This document shows positions 8,972 to 17,691 of a DNA stretch of 64,000 nt, piece by piece. Source of the stretch: Fructobacillus papyrifericola (GTDB taxonomy: Bacteria > Bacillota > Bacilli > Lactobacillales > Lactobacillaceae); contig NZ_JAAMFJ010000001.1 of NCBI RefSeq assembly GCF_018437235.1, forward strand, positions 186,001 through 250,000. Direction: 5' to 3'. Both the position numbers and the translations under genes were made by a program. The notes under the pieces are model-generated. The model was not told where the DNA came from, ran no database searches, and saw nothing but the letters and a program-made list of their open reading frames with translations. The number at the start of each line of letters is the position of its first letter. Positions within the stretch are counted from its first letter, which is position 1.

Positions 8972-9394
8972 ATGAAGAATTTAATGGATTTGTATAAGAA
9001 GTATGAAGAGACCATTTTGTATCTCTTCTTTGGGGGAGCAACTTTTGTTGTTTCCGTTGTGACTTATTCGCTCTTTTCGGCGGTGATGCACTGGGATTAT
9101 AGTTTGGCCTATGTGGCTTCCTGGTTCTTGGCGGTGCTCTTTGCCTATTTGACCAACCGAATCTGGGTGTTTAAGTCCGAGGTTCGTGACTTTGCTGGAC
9201 TCTTCCGGGAGATTTGGCAGTTCTACTTGGCCCGAATTGTGACGGGCGTGATTGGTTGGTTGATTCTGGCCTTCGGTGTGCAGATCTTGCACCAAAACGA
9301 TTTGATCTGGAACGGGATTCAAAACATCTTTGTGATTGTGTCGAACTATGCCTTGAGTAAGCTTTTTATTTTTAAGAAGCTGGAAGGCGAATAA
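8972..9394 (+). CDS. GtrA family membrane protein
   Basis: About 140 residues with four hydrophobic helices and the GtrA-type pattern LFFGGATFVVSVVTYSLF near the start, YLTNRIWVFKS in the middle and NYALSKLFIFKK at the end. GtrA proteins are thought to move undecaprenyl-phosphate-linked sugars across the membrane for glycosylation of surface polymers. The start at 8972 is preferred because GAGGA lies 5 nt upstream; an in-frame ATG at 8945 lacks such a site. It sits 73 nt downstream of the levansucrase gene with no clear terminator between, so the two may be cotranscribed. No GtrB partner is in the window. The DUF6056 and GT-C-like genes nearby may be the consumers of the flipped lipid-sugar. 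Confidence 0.85.
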   Translation: MKNLMDLYKKYEETILYLFFGGATFVVSVVTYSLFSAVMHWDYSLAYVASWFLAVLFAYLTNRIWVFKSEVRDFAGLFREIWQFYLARIVTGVIGWLILAFGVQILHQNDLIWNGIQNIFVIVSNYALSKLFIFKKLEGE

Positions 9395-9398
9395 GAGG

Positions 9399-9427
9399 AA
9401 ATGATAACCTGCGGGTTATCATTTTTT
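9399..9427 (+). terminator. terminator after the GtrA gene
   Basis: An 11-bp perfect stem (9399-9409 with 9414-9424), a TGCG loop and a T-run. Confidence 0.85.
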
Positions 9428-9474
9428 ATTTATGGAAATTTTGGGAAAAGTTTAAAAAAGTTATCGATATCTCA

Positions 9475-9501
9475 TTGCAATCTTAGTGAAATAATTATAA
9501 T
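9475..9501 (+). promoter_or_regulatory. promoter of the Ser-rich protein gene
   Basis: TTGCAA at 9475-9480 and TATAAT at 9496-9501 with a 15-nt spacer. The spacer is short but the -10 is perfect. Confidence 0.5.
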
Positions 9502-9568
9502 ATAGGCAGTGAAAAGAGCGGGGATGTAATGTCTCCAATCAATACCCATTTTTAGGAGATCGACCAGT

Positions 9569-10231
9569 GTGATTAAGCAGAATAAATTACTGGTAACCAT
9601 TATCGCAACGGCGATATTGGGAGCGGGCGCCGTGGCGGTTGCAAGTAAGAATTTGAGCGATCAGAACGACCGGAGTAAGACTTCTTCTTCGAGTACGGCG
9701 CTGCCAACAACGAAGGATACGTCCTGGAAGGATAACGCTGTCAATGAGAATGGTGGGAGCGCAAGTGCTGCTTCAGGGGCTGCTTCGAGTTCTAGTGACT
9801 CGTCCTCTGCTGCAAAGGGCAGTCAGTCAGCAGGGAGTGGTTCGTCATCGAGCAGTAGTCAGTCTAATACACTGACTGAAGATGACTTTCGGTCAAGTGA
9901 TGACTTGGCTTATCGGATGATTGCCCTGTATGGCATGCTGAATGGTGATGCTTCCTGGAAGGCTTTGCAGTCGGCTAAGGGCATTACGCTGACCCGTCAG
10001 TCGGATTCCGTGCCGACTTTTGCAGTGACGGCGACGAGTGGTGGCAATACGACCGCCTACTACCGCTATGCGATGACGAGCAATGACACGGAAGCGCAGA
10101 AGAAGCCGCTCTCCTTTAGCAAGAACGATGCGAGTCAGTACCGGGCGTCGGTTGCTGACGTGTTGACTTGCGTCAACGCGAACGGCGGTCGGGCAACGAT
10201 TCAAAAATTGAACTTTAAGTTAGTTAATTAA
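9569..10231 (+). CDS. exported or membrane-anchored Ser-rich protein, unknown function
   Basis: A 220-residue protein starting with GTG, chosen because AGGAG lies at 9554-9558. Residues 5-26 are a hydrophobic signal or anchor with no lipobox. Residues 30-105 are a Ser/Ala/Gly low-complexity linker, and the last 115 residues form a compact domain that begins LTEDDFRSSDDLAYRMIALYG. I do not recognise this domain; small LAB surface proteins of similar design exist. It stands alone between two terminators with its own promoter. Base composition of the linker is GC-richer than the upstream glycan region. Confidence 0.6.
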   Translation: MIKQNKLLVTIIATAILGAGAVAVASKNLSDQNDRSKTSSSSTALPTTKDTSWKDNAVNENGGSASAASGAASSSSDSSSAAKGSQSAGSGSSSSSSQSNTLTEDDFRSSDDLAYRMIALYGMLNGDASWKALQSAKGITLTRQSDSVPTFAVTATSGGNTTAYYRYAMTSNDTEAQKKPLSFSKNDASQYRASVADVLTCVNANGGRATIQKLNFKLVN

Positions 10232-10238
10232 TGATAAG

Positions 10239-10270
10239 AAAGGGACCAATCAGACGATTGGTCCCTTTTT
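10239..10270 (+). terminator. terminator after the Ser-rich protein gene
   Basis: A 13-bp perfect stem (10239-10251 with 10256-10268) with an AGAC loop and a T-run. Confidence 0.9.
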
Positions 10271-10353
10271 GTATAAGATCGATTCGTGCTATTGTAGCGG
10301 GGATTTGAACCTGCTATGATGACGGTAGAAAATTCAAATAAAAGGAGAAAACC

Positions 10354-10608
10354 ATGATCGCAGAAATTCAAGTTGAGTTAGATAGCCGAGATAAAGTCTC
10401 TTTTGAACGGCTCTGTCAGCGGCTGGGGATGACGGCTCAGGATGCCATGCAAAACTTTGTCATTAAGACCTTGGATATTGGGAAGATCCCCTTTCAGGTT
10501 GAAGAGCCCAATGAACGGTTGAAGAAAGCCTTGGCGAGTCGTGATTACGTGACTTTTGAGAATCCTGAAGATTTTTTGGAGTACTTATACAATGACGAAG
10601 ATGAATGA
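10354..10608 (+). CDS. RelB/DinJ-type antitoxin
   Basis: An 84-residue acidic protein. The N-terminal half (IAEIQVELDSRDKVSFERL, then LGMTAQDAMQNFVIKT) resembles the ribbon-helix-helix DNA-binding region of RelB/DinJ antitoxins. The acidic tail ending LYNDEDE would wrap and inhibit the toxin. A good AAAGGAG site precedes the ATG. Its stop codon overlaps the start region of the downstream toxin, the usual coupled arrangement. Such antitoxins normally repress their own operon together with the toxin. The family call is by pattern and length. Confidence 0.8.
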   Translation: MIAEIQVELDSRDKVSFERLCQRLGMTAQDAMQNFVIKTLDIGKIPFQVEEPNERLKKALASRDYVTFENPEDFLEYLYNDEDE

Positions 10609-10879
10609 CTATCAGTTTCAAGCGCGTTCTGTTAATGGCTTTAAAAAACAATTTCGGAAGATGATGAAGGGCGGACGATATAAGAAAAGTGATTTTGAGC
10701 GAATTAACGAAATTCTTCTTCGAGGTTTACCCATTCCTGAATCGTATGAAGACCACCAGTTGACAAATCGTGAAACAGACCGGGCCTTGCATATTAAACC
10801 TGATTGTGTTTTGGTGTACCGCTATAACGGTGATTATGTCGAGTTTATTGAAACCGGTAGTCATACTAATCTTTTTTAA
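10592..10879 (+). CDS. YafQ/RelE-type mRNA interferase toxin
   Basis: A 95-residue basic protein of the RelE/YafQ superfamily, which cut mRNA at the ribosome. Visible features are VNGFKKQFRKMMKGGRY near the N-terminus, YEDHQLTN in the middle (YafQ proteins usually have a similar DHxL segment), HIKPDCVLVYRYNGDYVEFIETGSHTNLF at the end, the typical YafQ finish. A His and Tyr/Phe of this C-terminal region are catalytic in the family. The start is either 10592 or 10601; both overlap the end of the antitoxin gene, so translation is coupled. A bidirectional terminator follows. The module lies at the boundary between the AT-rich surface region and the core genome. Confidence 0.82.
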   Translation: MTKMNDYQFQARSVNGFKKQFRKMMKGGRYKKSDFERINEILLRGLPIPESYEDHQLTNRETDRALHIKPDCVLVYRYNGDYVEFIETGSHTNLF

Positions 10880-10887
10880 GGCAAACA

Positions 10888-10924
10888 AAAACCCCCTCGA
10901 CCTGGTTAGGTGAGGGGGTTATTC
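10888..10924. terminator. bidirectional terminator between the toxin gene and rpsT
   Basis: A 9-bp stem (10890-10898 with 10912-10920). On the minus strand it is followed by a clear T-run, so it mainly ends the rpsO-rpsT transcript; it also follows the toxin gene. Confidence 0.8.
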
Positions 10925-10936
10925 ATTTAATCTGAA

Positions 10937-11188
10937 TTACTTTACGTACTTAGCCAAACGTGACTTTTGACGTGAAGCCTTGTTCTTCTTGATCAAGCCC
11001 TTTGAGTAGGCGCGATCGATAGCAGAAGAAACTTGCTTGTACAATTCAGCAGTATCGTCTGAACCGGCCTTAGCAGCCTTGACGAAGCGCTTAACGGCAG
11101 TGCGGTAAGCGGAACGCTGTGGTTCGTTGCGATCGTGTTGCTTCTTAGTCAAGCGTACGCGTTGAATAGATGATTCAATAATCGGCAT
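10937..11188 (-). CDS. rpsT: 30S ribosomal protein S20
   Basis: An 83-residue, strongly basic protein with the S20 layout: MPIIESSIQRVRLTKKQ, RSAYRTAVKRF in the middle and LIKKNKASRQKSRLAKYVK at the end. S20 binds 16S rRNA early in small-subunit assembly. An AAGGAG site precedes the start. It lies 46 nt downstream of rpsO on the same strand with no terminator between, so the two are likely cotranscribed. S20 is known to control its own translation in some bacteria, but I see no specific element here. Confidence 0.95.
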   Translation of the reverse strand: MPIIESSIQRVRLTKKQHDRNEPQRSAYRTAVKRFVKAAKAGSDDTAELYKQVSSAIDRAYSKGLIKKNKASRQKSRLAKYVK

Positions 11189-11234
11189 ATGTCTGTCTCC
11201 TTAAATTTGATGCTGGTTTTTGCAAAGCAGTAGC

Positions 11235-11504
11235 TTAACGACGCAAACCTAAGCGCTTGATCAATTCACGGTAACGAGGAACATCCGTACCACGGAGGTA
11301 ACGGAGCAAGTTACGACGACGACCGATCTTCTTCAAAAGACCACGTTGTGAGTGAAAATCATGCTTGTGCATTTCCATGTGGGCGTTCAATTCGTTGATG
11401 TCGGCAGTCAAAACTGCAACTTGAACTTCCACTGAACCAGTATCGCCTTCATGGCGGGCATATTCTTTCATGATTTCGTTCTTACGTTCTTGTGTAAGGG
11501 CCAT
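11235..11504 (-). CDS. rpsO: 30S ribosomal protein S15
   Basis: An 89-residue S15, exact family length from the start [11 protein letters not shown]. An in-frame ATG 4 codons upstream is rejected because the AAAGGTGG site sits correctly before the ATG at 11504. Typical S15 features are [35 protein letters not shown] and [13 protein letters not shown]. It binds the central domain of 16S rRNA. A promoter lies about 100 nt upstream and the leader between contains a GTTGT/ACAAC hairpin. S15 mRNAs are often autoregulated by leader structure, which this leader could allow but does not prove. Confidence 0.96.
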   Translation of the reverse strand: MALTQERKNEIMKEYARHEGDTGSVEVQVAVLTADINELNAHMEMHKHDFHSQRGLLKKIGRRRNLLRYLRGTDVPRYRELIKRLGLRR

Positions 11505-11602
11505 AATCATTTCCACCTTTCTATAATGTCGCCAAAGTCTGAGAAAAACGACGGTGAGACATTAATCTAAGAATTTGGTCAGTTGTTTTGACAACAGTCT
11601 TA

Positions 11603-11630
11603 ATTATACGGACTTTTCCTAGAAAATCAA
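11603..11630 (-). promoter_or_regulatory. rpsO promoter
   Basis: On the complement, TTGATT (11625-11630) and TATAAT (11603-11608) are separated by 16 nt. Confidence 0.7.
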
Positions 11631-11651
11631 GGGGCAGAAAGGGCCGTTTAA

Positions 11652-11728
11652 TGGTAAAATAGAACAGTAATTAATCTTGAAAGGAAAGCCGTGGTAGCGC
11701 CCTTGGGGCCTGCCATGCAGGTGAATAC
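11652..11728 (+). promoter_or_regulatory. gatCAB promoter and structured leader
   Basis: An extended -10 (TGG then TAAAAT, 11652-11660) stands before a leader with an AAGGAAAG site at 11681-11688. A hairpin of about 11 bp (11691-11716, one bulge) follows, and then a second AGGTG site 5 nt before the gatC ATG. The distal site is 40 nt from the ATG, so the hairpin may tune initiation. Confidence 0.55.
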
Positions 11729-12037
11729 ATGGCAACATCAATTTCCAAAGAAGAAGTCGCCCACGTCGCCGACTTGGCCAAGTTGACTTTTGAAGAAGAG
11801 GAACTGAACGCCTTCACGAGTCAGCTCCAAGACATCGTTTCGCTCGTTGACAAGATGGCCGAAGTCGATACGAGCGGCGTTGAACCAACTTACTCCGTAA
11901 CCAAAAACGTCAACCACTTACGGGAAGATAAGGCGGATAACTGGCACGAAAAGAAGGCCTTGCTCAAGCAGGCGCCAGAAGAAGCCGCGGACCTGATTAA
12001 GGTGCCGGCCATTTTGCAGGGAGGGGAAGAAGCCTAA
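11729..12037 (+). CDS. gatC: Asp/Glu-tRNA amidotransferase subunit C
   Basis: A 102-residue GatC, the small belt-like subunit that holds GatA and GatB together in the enzyme making Gln-tRNA(Gln) and/or Asn-tRNA(Asn) from mischarged Glu/Asp-tRNA. Family features are [17 protein letters not shown] at the start, [19 protein letters not shown] in the middle and HLREDKAD after it. Its stop overlaps the gatA start by one base (TAATG). The operon continues gatA-gatB-dgkB-rlmCD. See the leader entry for the odd spacing of ribosome-binding sites. Confidence 0.96.
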   Translation: MATSISKEEVAHVADLAKLTFEEEELNAFTSQLQDIVSLVDKMAEVDTSGVEPTYSVTKNVNHLREDKADNWHEKKALLKQAPEEAADLIKVPAILQGGEEA

Positions 12038-13503
12038 TGACTTATAACTACTTCGAACACTCACTGGAAGACATTCACGCCGCTTTGCAGGCCGGTGACA
12101 TTACGGCCACGCAATTGACGGAAGACACGCTTGAAAACATTAAGCAGTCGGATGGCGAATTGGAAGCCTTTGTGCGTCTGCACGAAGAAGCGGCCATGGA
12201 AGCTGCTCGGATTGCCGACGAAGAGGGGGACTTTGACAACCTCTTGGCCGGTATTCCGATGGCCATCAAGGACAACATTGCCACTGAAGGCCTGGAAACG
12301 ACTGGGGCTTCTAAGATTTTGGCCGGTTTCAAGCCTGTTTATGATGCCACGGTTACTAAGAAGTTGAAGGATGCCGGGGCGGTCATCGTTGGAAAGGCCA
12401 ACATGGATGAATTTGCCATGGGTGGTTCTTCTGAAACGTCCGCTTACAAGCAGACGAAAAACGCCTGGGACCTTTCCCGTGTGCCCGGTGGTTCATCGGG
12501 TGGTTCGGCCGCCGCAGTGGCTGCTGGTCAGGTGGGTTATTCCCTTGGTTCCGATACCGGTGGGTCGATTCGCCAGCCAGCCGCCTTTAACGGCTTGGCC
12601 GGCATGAAGCCAACCTACGGTCGCGTGTCTCGTTTTGGCCTCTTTGCCATGGCTTCCTCATTGGACCAAATTGGTCCCTTGACCCGAACGGTCCGTGACA
12701 ACGCCTTGGTGTTGAACGCCATTGCTGGCTTTGACGACCGGGACTCGACTTCTGCCGAAGTGGCCGTGCCGGACTTTACCGAGAAGATGGGCCAGTCCAT
12801 TCAGGGAATGAAAGTCGCCGTGCCAAAGGAATACTTTGAAGAGGGGATTTCTGCTGAAGTCAAGGCCCAAGTCAACGCGGCCATCGCACAGTTGAAGGCC
12901 TTGGGTGCCGAAGTATCCGAAGTATCCCTGCCACACACCCAGTACGGTGTGGCGGCCTACTACGTCTTGATGTCATCAGAAGCTTCTTCGAACTTGCAGC
13001 GTTACGACGGCATCCGTTACGGCTACCGTGCACCGGAAGCCAAGAGCCTGGAAGAAGTTTATAAGGAAACGCGTTCCGAAGGATTCGGTGCCGAAGTCAA
13101 GCGCCGGATTATGCTAGGAACCTACTCCTTGTCAGCCGGTGCCTACGATGCCTTCTTCAAGAAGGCCGCGCAGATTCGTACCTTGATCATTGAGGACTTT
13201 AACAAAGTCTTTGAAGAGTACGACCTGATTGTTGCACCAACGACGCCAACTCAGGCCTACAAGATGGGGGCTGAAATTGACGATCCAAAGGCTATGTACA
13301 TGGGCGATGTCTTGACGATTCCAGTCAACTTGGCTGGTTTGCCCGCCATGTCGGTTAACGCCGGCTTTAACGGTGGCTTGCCAATCGGTTTGCAGATCAT
13401 TGGAAAGGCCTTTGACGAGCAGACGATTTACCAGTTGGCCTACGCCTTTGAACAGGAAAACAACTTTACTGACAACATCCCCGCAATCGGGGCGGATTTC
13501 TAA
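12037..13503 (+). CDS. gatA: Asp/Glu-tRNA amidotransferase subunit A
   Basis: A 488-residue amidase-signature enzyme that releases ammonia from glutamine for transamidation. The catalytic Ser-cisSer-Lys triad is complete: K78 in [12 protein letters not shown]153 in [14 protein letters not shown] and S177 in [10 protein letters not shown]. Length and motifs match bacterial GatA. It is coupled to gatC by a one-base overlap and followed 12 nt later by gatB. Acts in the cytoplasm as part of GatCAB. Confidence 0.98.
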   Translation: MTYNYFEHSLEDIHAALQAGDITATQLTEDTLENIKQSDGELEAFVRLHEEAAMEAARIADEEGDFDNLLAGIPMAIKDNIATEGLETTGASKILAGFKPVYDATVTKKLKDAGAVIVGKANMDEFAMGGSSETSAYKQTKNAWDLSRVPGGSSGGSAAAVAAGQVGYSLGSDTGGSIRQPAAFNGLAGMKPTYGRVSRFGLFAMASSLDQIGPLTRTVRDNALVLNAIAGFDDRDSTSAEVAVPDFTEKMGQSIQGMKVAVPKEYFEEGISAEVKAQVNAAIAQLKALGAEVSEVSLPHTQYGVAAYYVLMSSEASSNLQRYDGIRYGYRAPEAKSLEEVYKETRSEGFGAEVKRRIMLGTYSLSAGAYDAFFKKAAQIRTLIIEDFNKVFEEYDLIVAPTTPTQAYKMGAEIDDPKAMYMGDVLTIPVNLAGLPAMSVNAGFNGGLPIGLQIIGKAFDEQTIYQLAYAFEQENNFTDNIPAIGADF

Positions 13504-13515
13504 GGAGGCCAGCTG

Positions 13516-14967
13516 ATGGGAAATGAAAATTTTGAAACAGTGATTGGACTCGAAGTCCACGTCGAGATGCAGACAAATTCCAAGCTGCTCTCGCCATCCC
13601 CCGTCCACTACGGGGACTCACCAAACGAAAACACCAACGTGATTGACTGGGCTTACCCTGGTGTTTTGCCAGTGGCTAACAAGGGTGCCATTGACTATGG
13701 TATGCTCGTGGCCATGGCCTTGCACGCTGACATCACCGAAGAAATTCGCTGGGACCGAAAGAACTACGTTTACCCCGATAACCCCAAGTCTTACCAGACG
13801 ACAATGAACCAGACACCACTGGCTCGTAACGGTTATTTGGATGTGACGATGCCCGACGGGAACGTGAAGCGAATCGGAATCGAAGAGCTCCACGTCGAAG
13901 AAGATGCCGGAAAGAACACCCACGGGACCGATGGTTATTCTTACGTTGATTTGAACCGTCAGGGAACGCCCCTGGTCGAAATTGTTTCCAAGCCGGACCT
14001 GGCCTCTCCCGAAGAAGCCTACGCCTACTTGGAACAGCTGCGCCGCGTGATTCTCTTTACCGGTGTTTCCGAAGCCAAGATGCAGGAAGGGCAGATGCGT
14101 GCCGATGTTAACGTTTCCTTGCGTCCGCATGGATCCAAGGAATATGGGACCCGTGTTGAAATGAAGAACGTTTCTTCCTTCCGCTACGTTGAAGCAGCCC
14201 TGGCCTTTGAAGAAAAGCGCCAGGCCAAGTTGATTCGTTCCGGTGGCAAAGTCCGTCAGGAAACCCGCCGCTACGACGAACCAACCAAGTCAACGATTCT
14301 GATGCGTGTGAAGGAAACGGCCGACGATTACCGTTACTTCCCAGAACCCGACCTGTCACCGGTTCGGATTGACCAGGCCTGGATTGACCGGGTGGCTGCG
14401 GACTTGCCAAAGTCAGCAACCGACCGTCAAAAGGACTACGTCGACGAACTCGGCTTGGAACCATACGATGCCGAAGTGTTGACGCAGACTTTGGCCATGT
14501 CAAACTTCTTTGACAACACGGTTGCTGCTGGTGCTAATTCAAAGCCAGCTGCCAAGCGTGCCGCCAACTACTTGATTGGTGATGTCAACGCCTACCTAAA
14601 CAAGAACCAGGTCGAGTTGCAGGAGACGAAGTTGACCCCTGATAACCTGGCCGGTTTGGTTAAGTTGGTCGAAGACGGTACGATTTCAACCAAGCAGGCC
14701 AAAAAAGTCTTCGAAGCCATCATGGATGGGGAAGAACCGGAAGCCTATGCCAAGGCCAAGGGGCTGGTGCAGATTTCTGATCCCGCCACGCTCTTGCCAT
14801 GGATTACAGAGGTCTTGGACGCCAACCCACAGTCAATTGAAGACTTTAAGGGTGGAAAGGACCGTGCCACTGGCTTCTTGATCGGACAGTTGATGAAGAA
14901 GTCCAAGGGTCAGGCCAACCCCGGTGTCTTGAACAAGCTGTTGTTGGAAGAATTGAACAAGCGTTAA
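13516..14967 (+). CDS. gatB: Asp/Glu-tRNA amidotransferase subunit B
   Basis: A 483-residue GatB, the subunit that binds and phosphorylates the misacylated tRNA and receives ammonia through a tunnel from GatA. Typical blocks are [18 protein letters not shown] at the N-terminus, [33 protein letters not shown] and [17 protein letters not shown]. The C-terminal YqeY-like tail domain ends [18 protein letters not shown] is placed 7 nt before the ATG. Confidence 0.98.
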   Translation: MGNENFETVIGLEVHVEMQTNSKLLSPSPVHYGDSPNENTNVIDWAYPGVLPVANKGAIDYGMLVAMALHADITEEIRWDRKNYVYPDNPKSYQTTMNQTPLARNGYLDVTMPDGNVKRIGIEELHVEEDAGKNTHGTDGYSYVDLNRQGTPLVEIVSKPDLASPEEAYAYLEQLRRVILFTGVSEAKMQEGQMRADVNVSLRPHGSKEYGTRVEMKNVSSFRYVEAALAFEEKRQAKLIRSGGKVRQETRRYDEPTKSTILMRVKETADDYRYFPEPDLSPVRIDQAWIDRVAADLPKSATDRQKDYVDELGLEPYDAEVLTQTLAMSNFFDNTVAAGANSKPAAKRAANYLIGDVNAYLNKNQVELQETKLTPDNLAGLVKLVEDGTISTKQAKKVFEAIMDGEEPEAYAKAKGLVQISDPATLLPWITEVLDANPQSIEDFKGGKDRATGFLIGQLMKKSKGQANPGVLNKLLLEELNKR

Positions 14968-15050
14968 AGGTTGTTTGTGGTTCAGGCCCACGGCTGCGGG
15001 CCGAAGAAGGCTTGCCTTCTGTCGGTTTGCTGTTTTTTGACCCAAGCAAT

Positions 15051-15149
15051 TGTTAAAATGGAAAACCGTCCTGGTTTTCCGTACATAGATTTAGGAGGAA
15101 AGGGCGTGGTTGGCCTTGTCAGAAGACCGACCCGCCTTTGGTGAGCAAG
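15051..15149 (+). promoter_or_regulatory. dgkB leader: promoter, two hairpins and sequestered Shine-Dalgarno spacing
   Basis: An extended -10 (TGT then TAAAAT, 15051-15059) is followed by an 8-bp hairpin (15060-15067 with 15073-15080). A perfect AGGAGG lies at 15093-15098, but 51 nt before the likely ATG (15150). A hairpin of up to 13 bp (15100-15139, one bulge) fills the gap, so folding would bring the site to about 11 nt from the ATG. The same stretch also encodes a 12-codon ORF (GTG at 15106) whose stop at 15142 overlaps a GTG in the dgkB frame. Confidence 0.55.
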
Positions 15150-16229
15150 ATGAAACGTGCACGAATTATTTACAACCCAAGTTCCGGTCGCGAAATGGTT
15201 AAGCGGGAAATGCTTGGTATTTTAAACGTTTATGAACAGGCTGGCTACGAAACGTCGACTTTTGCAACGACACCGGAACCCCTTTCGGCACAAAAGGAAG
15301 CGACCCGGGCGGCCCTGGCTGGCTTTGACCTGATTGTCGCTGCCGGTGGGGATGGCACCATCAACGAAGTCGTCAACGGGATTGCCCCCTTGGCCAAGCG
15401 ACCAAAGATGGCTATCATTCCGGCTGGTACAACTAACGATTACGCCCGGGCCTTAAAAGTCTCCCGTGATGATCCATTGGAAGCCGCTAAGGTCATTTTG
15501 AAGAATCAGAGCATCAAGATGGACATCGGCCAAATCCAAGCCTTTTCGCCCGCTGAAGTTGGCAAGGAAGGCTCGGCTTTGGAAAAGCAGCCGGTCCGCT
15601 ACTTCATGAACATCGCGGCCCTGGGGACTTTGTCCGAACTGACCTACGCCGTGCCATCGGCCATGAAGTCCCTCTATGGCTACCTGGCCTACTTGGTCAA
15701 GGGTGCCGAACTGCTGACCCGCTTGAAGCCGGTCTCGGCCAAAGTGACTTTTGACGATGGGGAATACGAGGGCGATATTTCGATGATCTTCTTGGCCCTG
15801 ACCAACTCGGTCGCCGGCTTTGAAACCATCGTACCCGACGCTAAGCTGGACGACGGCATGTTCACGCTGTTAATCGTGAAAAAGTCCAACCTCTGGCAGA
15901 TTGCCCAGTTGGCCGCTCAAGTCTTGAAGGGCGGGGCCCACACCCACAACCCGAACTTGATTTACAAGAAGACAGCCAAGGTGGAGATTGAGCCAACCAA
16001 CGGTGATCCGATCAAGGTGAACTTGGACGGGGAGTATGGTGGCGATGCACCGATGACTTTTGAAAACTTGAAGCAGCACATCGAATTCGTGGCCAACATT
16101 GAAGCCATGAAGACCGATGACACGACGGCCAAGATTCAAGAGCAATTCGTCGAACAAGTTGAAAAATTAGAAGCAACGGGCGGTCACGATGACCTGTCCG
16201 AAGAAACGGCTGATAAGGCCGGTAAGTAA
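15150..16229 (+). CDS. dgkB: diacylglycerol kinase, DgkB type
   Basis: A soluble lipid kinase that phosphorylates diacylglycerol, returning it to phosphatidic acid for phospholipid synthesis (lipoteichoic acid synthesis releases diacylglycerol). The start MKRARIIYNPSSGRE matches the family start, which favours the ATG at 15150; in-frame GTG (15141) and TTG (15138) are alternatives. The nucleotide-binding motif AGGDGTINEVVNGIA and the following PAGTTNDYARAL are intact. The C-terminus has an extra acidic tail of about 40 residues. Gene order gatB-dgkB-rlmCD is conserved in Firmicutes. Confidence 0.93.
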   Translation: MKRARIIYNPSSGREMVKREMLGILNVYEQAGYETSTFATTPEPLSAQKEATRAALAGFDLIVAAGGDGTINEVVNGIAPLAKRPKMAIIPAGTTNDYARALKVSRDDPLEAAKVILKNQSIKMDIGQIQAFSPAEVGKEGSALEKQPVRYFMNIAALGTLSELTYAVPSAMKSLYGYLAYLVKGAELLTRLKPVSAKVTFDDGEYEGDISMIFLALTNSVAGFETIVPDAKLDDGMFTLLIVKKSNLWQIAQLAAQVLKGGAHTHNPNLIYKKTAKVEIEPTNGDPIKVNLDGEYGGDAPMTFENLKQHIEFVANIEAMKTDDTTAKIQEQFVEQVEKLEATGGHDDLSEETADKAGK

Positions 16230-16292
16230 GCAGACTGGCGGCACCTGGTGCGGCCAATTTTGCGTTATTAAGAAGATGAAAGGCGAACACAC

Positions 16293-17681
16293 ATGGCAAA
16301 AGCCAATCGCGTATACAAGCCGAAGGCGCCGGTCAAAAAGAACGACCGGGTCGAGGCCGACATTATTGATTTGACCTACCAGGGGATGGGTGTGGCCAAG
16401 GTGGAAGGTTTTCCACTCTTTGTGGCCAATGCCCTGCCCGGTGAAAAAGTCTTACTGACGGTAACCAAGGTTTTGAAGAACTACGGCTTTGCCCGCATTC
16501 AAGAAATCGTCAAAGTCTCCCCCGACCGGGTCGAATTGCAAGACAAGCTGGCCCTGACAACGGGAATCGCGCCGATGGCCAACCTGTCTTACCCAGCCCA
16601 GTTGGCCTGGAAGCAGCGGCAGGTCCGCGAACTCTTCAAGAAGGCCCAGTTACGGGTGGCGGTTGCACCAACCTTGGGGATGGATGACCCAACCCACTAC
16701 CGAAACAAGGCCCAGGTACCAACGCAGATGGTTAATGGTCGCTTAGAAACCGGCTTTTACCGCCGTGGTTCCCACAAGTTGATTCCAACCGATTCCTTCT
16801 ACATTCAAGACGAAAACGTCGATGAAGCCATTCGCGTTACGCGCGACGTTCTTCAAGATTTGGGTATTTCGGCCTATGACGAAGAGACTGGCAAGGGCTT
16901 GGTTCGTCACGTTATGGCCCGCTACGGGAAGGCAACTGGCCAATTGATGGTCGTCTTGGTGACGGCTAAGGAACGGCTGCCTGAAAAGGAGGCCATTGTG
17001 GCGGCCTTAAGAGAACGTCTGTCCAAGATGGTTTCCCTGGTCCAAAACGTGAACGCCAAGCAGACCAATGTCATTATGGGCCAAGAGAACCACCTGCTTT
17101 GGGGTCAGCCTGAAATCGAAGACCAGTTGCTCGGCAAGGCCTACCTGATCGGACCGAATTCCTTCTACCAGGTTAATCCGTCAACGACGGCCAAGCTCTA
17201 CAGCCTGGCCAAGGACCTCGCTGATTTGAAGCCAACCGATACGGTCATTGATGCCTACTGTGGGATTGGAACGATCGCCTTGACGGTGGCGGACAGCGTC
17301 AAAAAGGTGCTCGGTGTCGAAGTGGTCGAACCGGCCATCGAAGATGCCAAGAAGAACGCGAAGCTAAACGGCATTTGGAACGCCGACTTTGTCGTGGCTG
17401 ATGCACCGGAGCAGATGCACCAGTGGGCCAGCGAAGGCAAGACGGCCGACGTCGTCTTCGTTGATCCACCCCGCAAGGGCTTGACCAAGGACTTTATCGA
17501 GGCCGTTGGGGTGATGAAACCCGACCGCCTGGTCTACGTCTCCTGTAATCCGGCCACTTTGGCCCGTGACGTCAAGGACCTGATTGAGCAGGGCTATGAA
17601 GTGGACGGCCGTGTTCAGCCCGTTGACCAGTTCCCACAGACCATGCACGTGGAAGCGGTGGTGAAGCTGGTGCGGAAGTAG
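16293..17681 (+). CDS. rlmCD: 23S rRNA (uracil-5-)-methyltransferase, RlmCD family
   Basis: A 462-residue RumA/TrmA-family enzyme that makes 5-methyluridine in 23S rRNA. An N-terminal TRAM domain (VEADIIDLTYQGMGVAKVEG) is followed by a methyltransferase domain with the SAM motif VIDAYCGIGTIALTV and the motif IV block VFVDPPRKGL. The catalytic cysteine motif is VYVSCNPATLARDV. The cluster of cysteines that binds an iron-sulfur centre in many relatives is not seen; the corresponding stretch reads TTGIAPMANLSYPAQL. The AAAGGCG site lies 8 nt before the ATG. Specific U positions cannot be told from sequence; Gram-positive enzymes of this type often modify two sites. Confidence 0.9.
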   Translation: MAKANRVYKPKAPVKKNDRVEADIIDLTYQGMGVAKVEGFPLFVANALPGEKVLLTVTKVLKNYGFARIQEIVKVSPDRVELQDKLALTTGIAPMANLSYPAQLAWKQRQVRELFKKAQLRVAVAPTLGMDDPTHYRNKAQVPTQMVNGRLETGFYRRGSHKLIPTDSFYIQDENVDEAIRVTRDVLQDLGISAYDEETGKGLVRHVMARYGKATGQLMVVLVTAKERLPEKEAIVAALRERLSKMVSLVQNVNAKQTNVIMGQENHLLWGQPEIEDQLLGKAYLIGPNSFYQVNPSTTAKLYSLAKDLADLKPTDTVIDAYCGIGTIALTVADSVKKVLGVEVVEPAIEDAKKNAKLNGIWNADFVVADAPEQMHQWASEGKTADVVFVDPPRKGLTKDFIEAVGVMKPDRLVYVSCNPATLARDVKDLIEQGYEVDGRVQPVDQFPQTMHVEAVVKLVRK

Positions 17682-17691
17682 GAATTTTTAG

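Noticed and set aside
14990-15037. Terminator after gatB
   Set aside because: Two short hairpins exist but the T-run lies well beyond the second stem, so termination is uncertain and not annotated.
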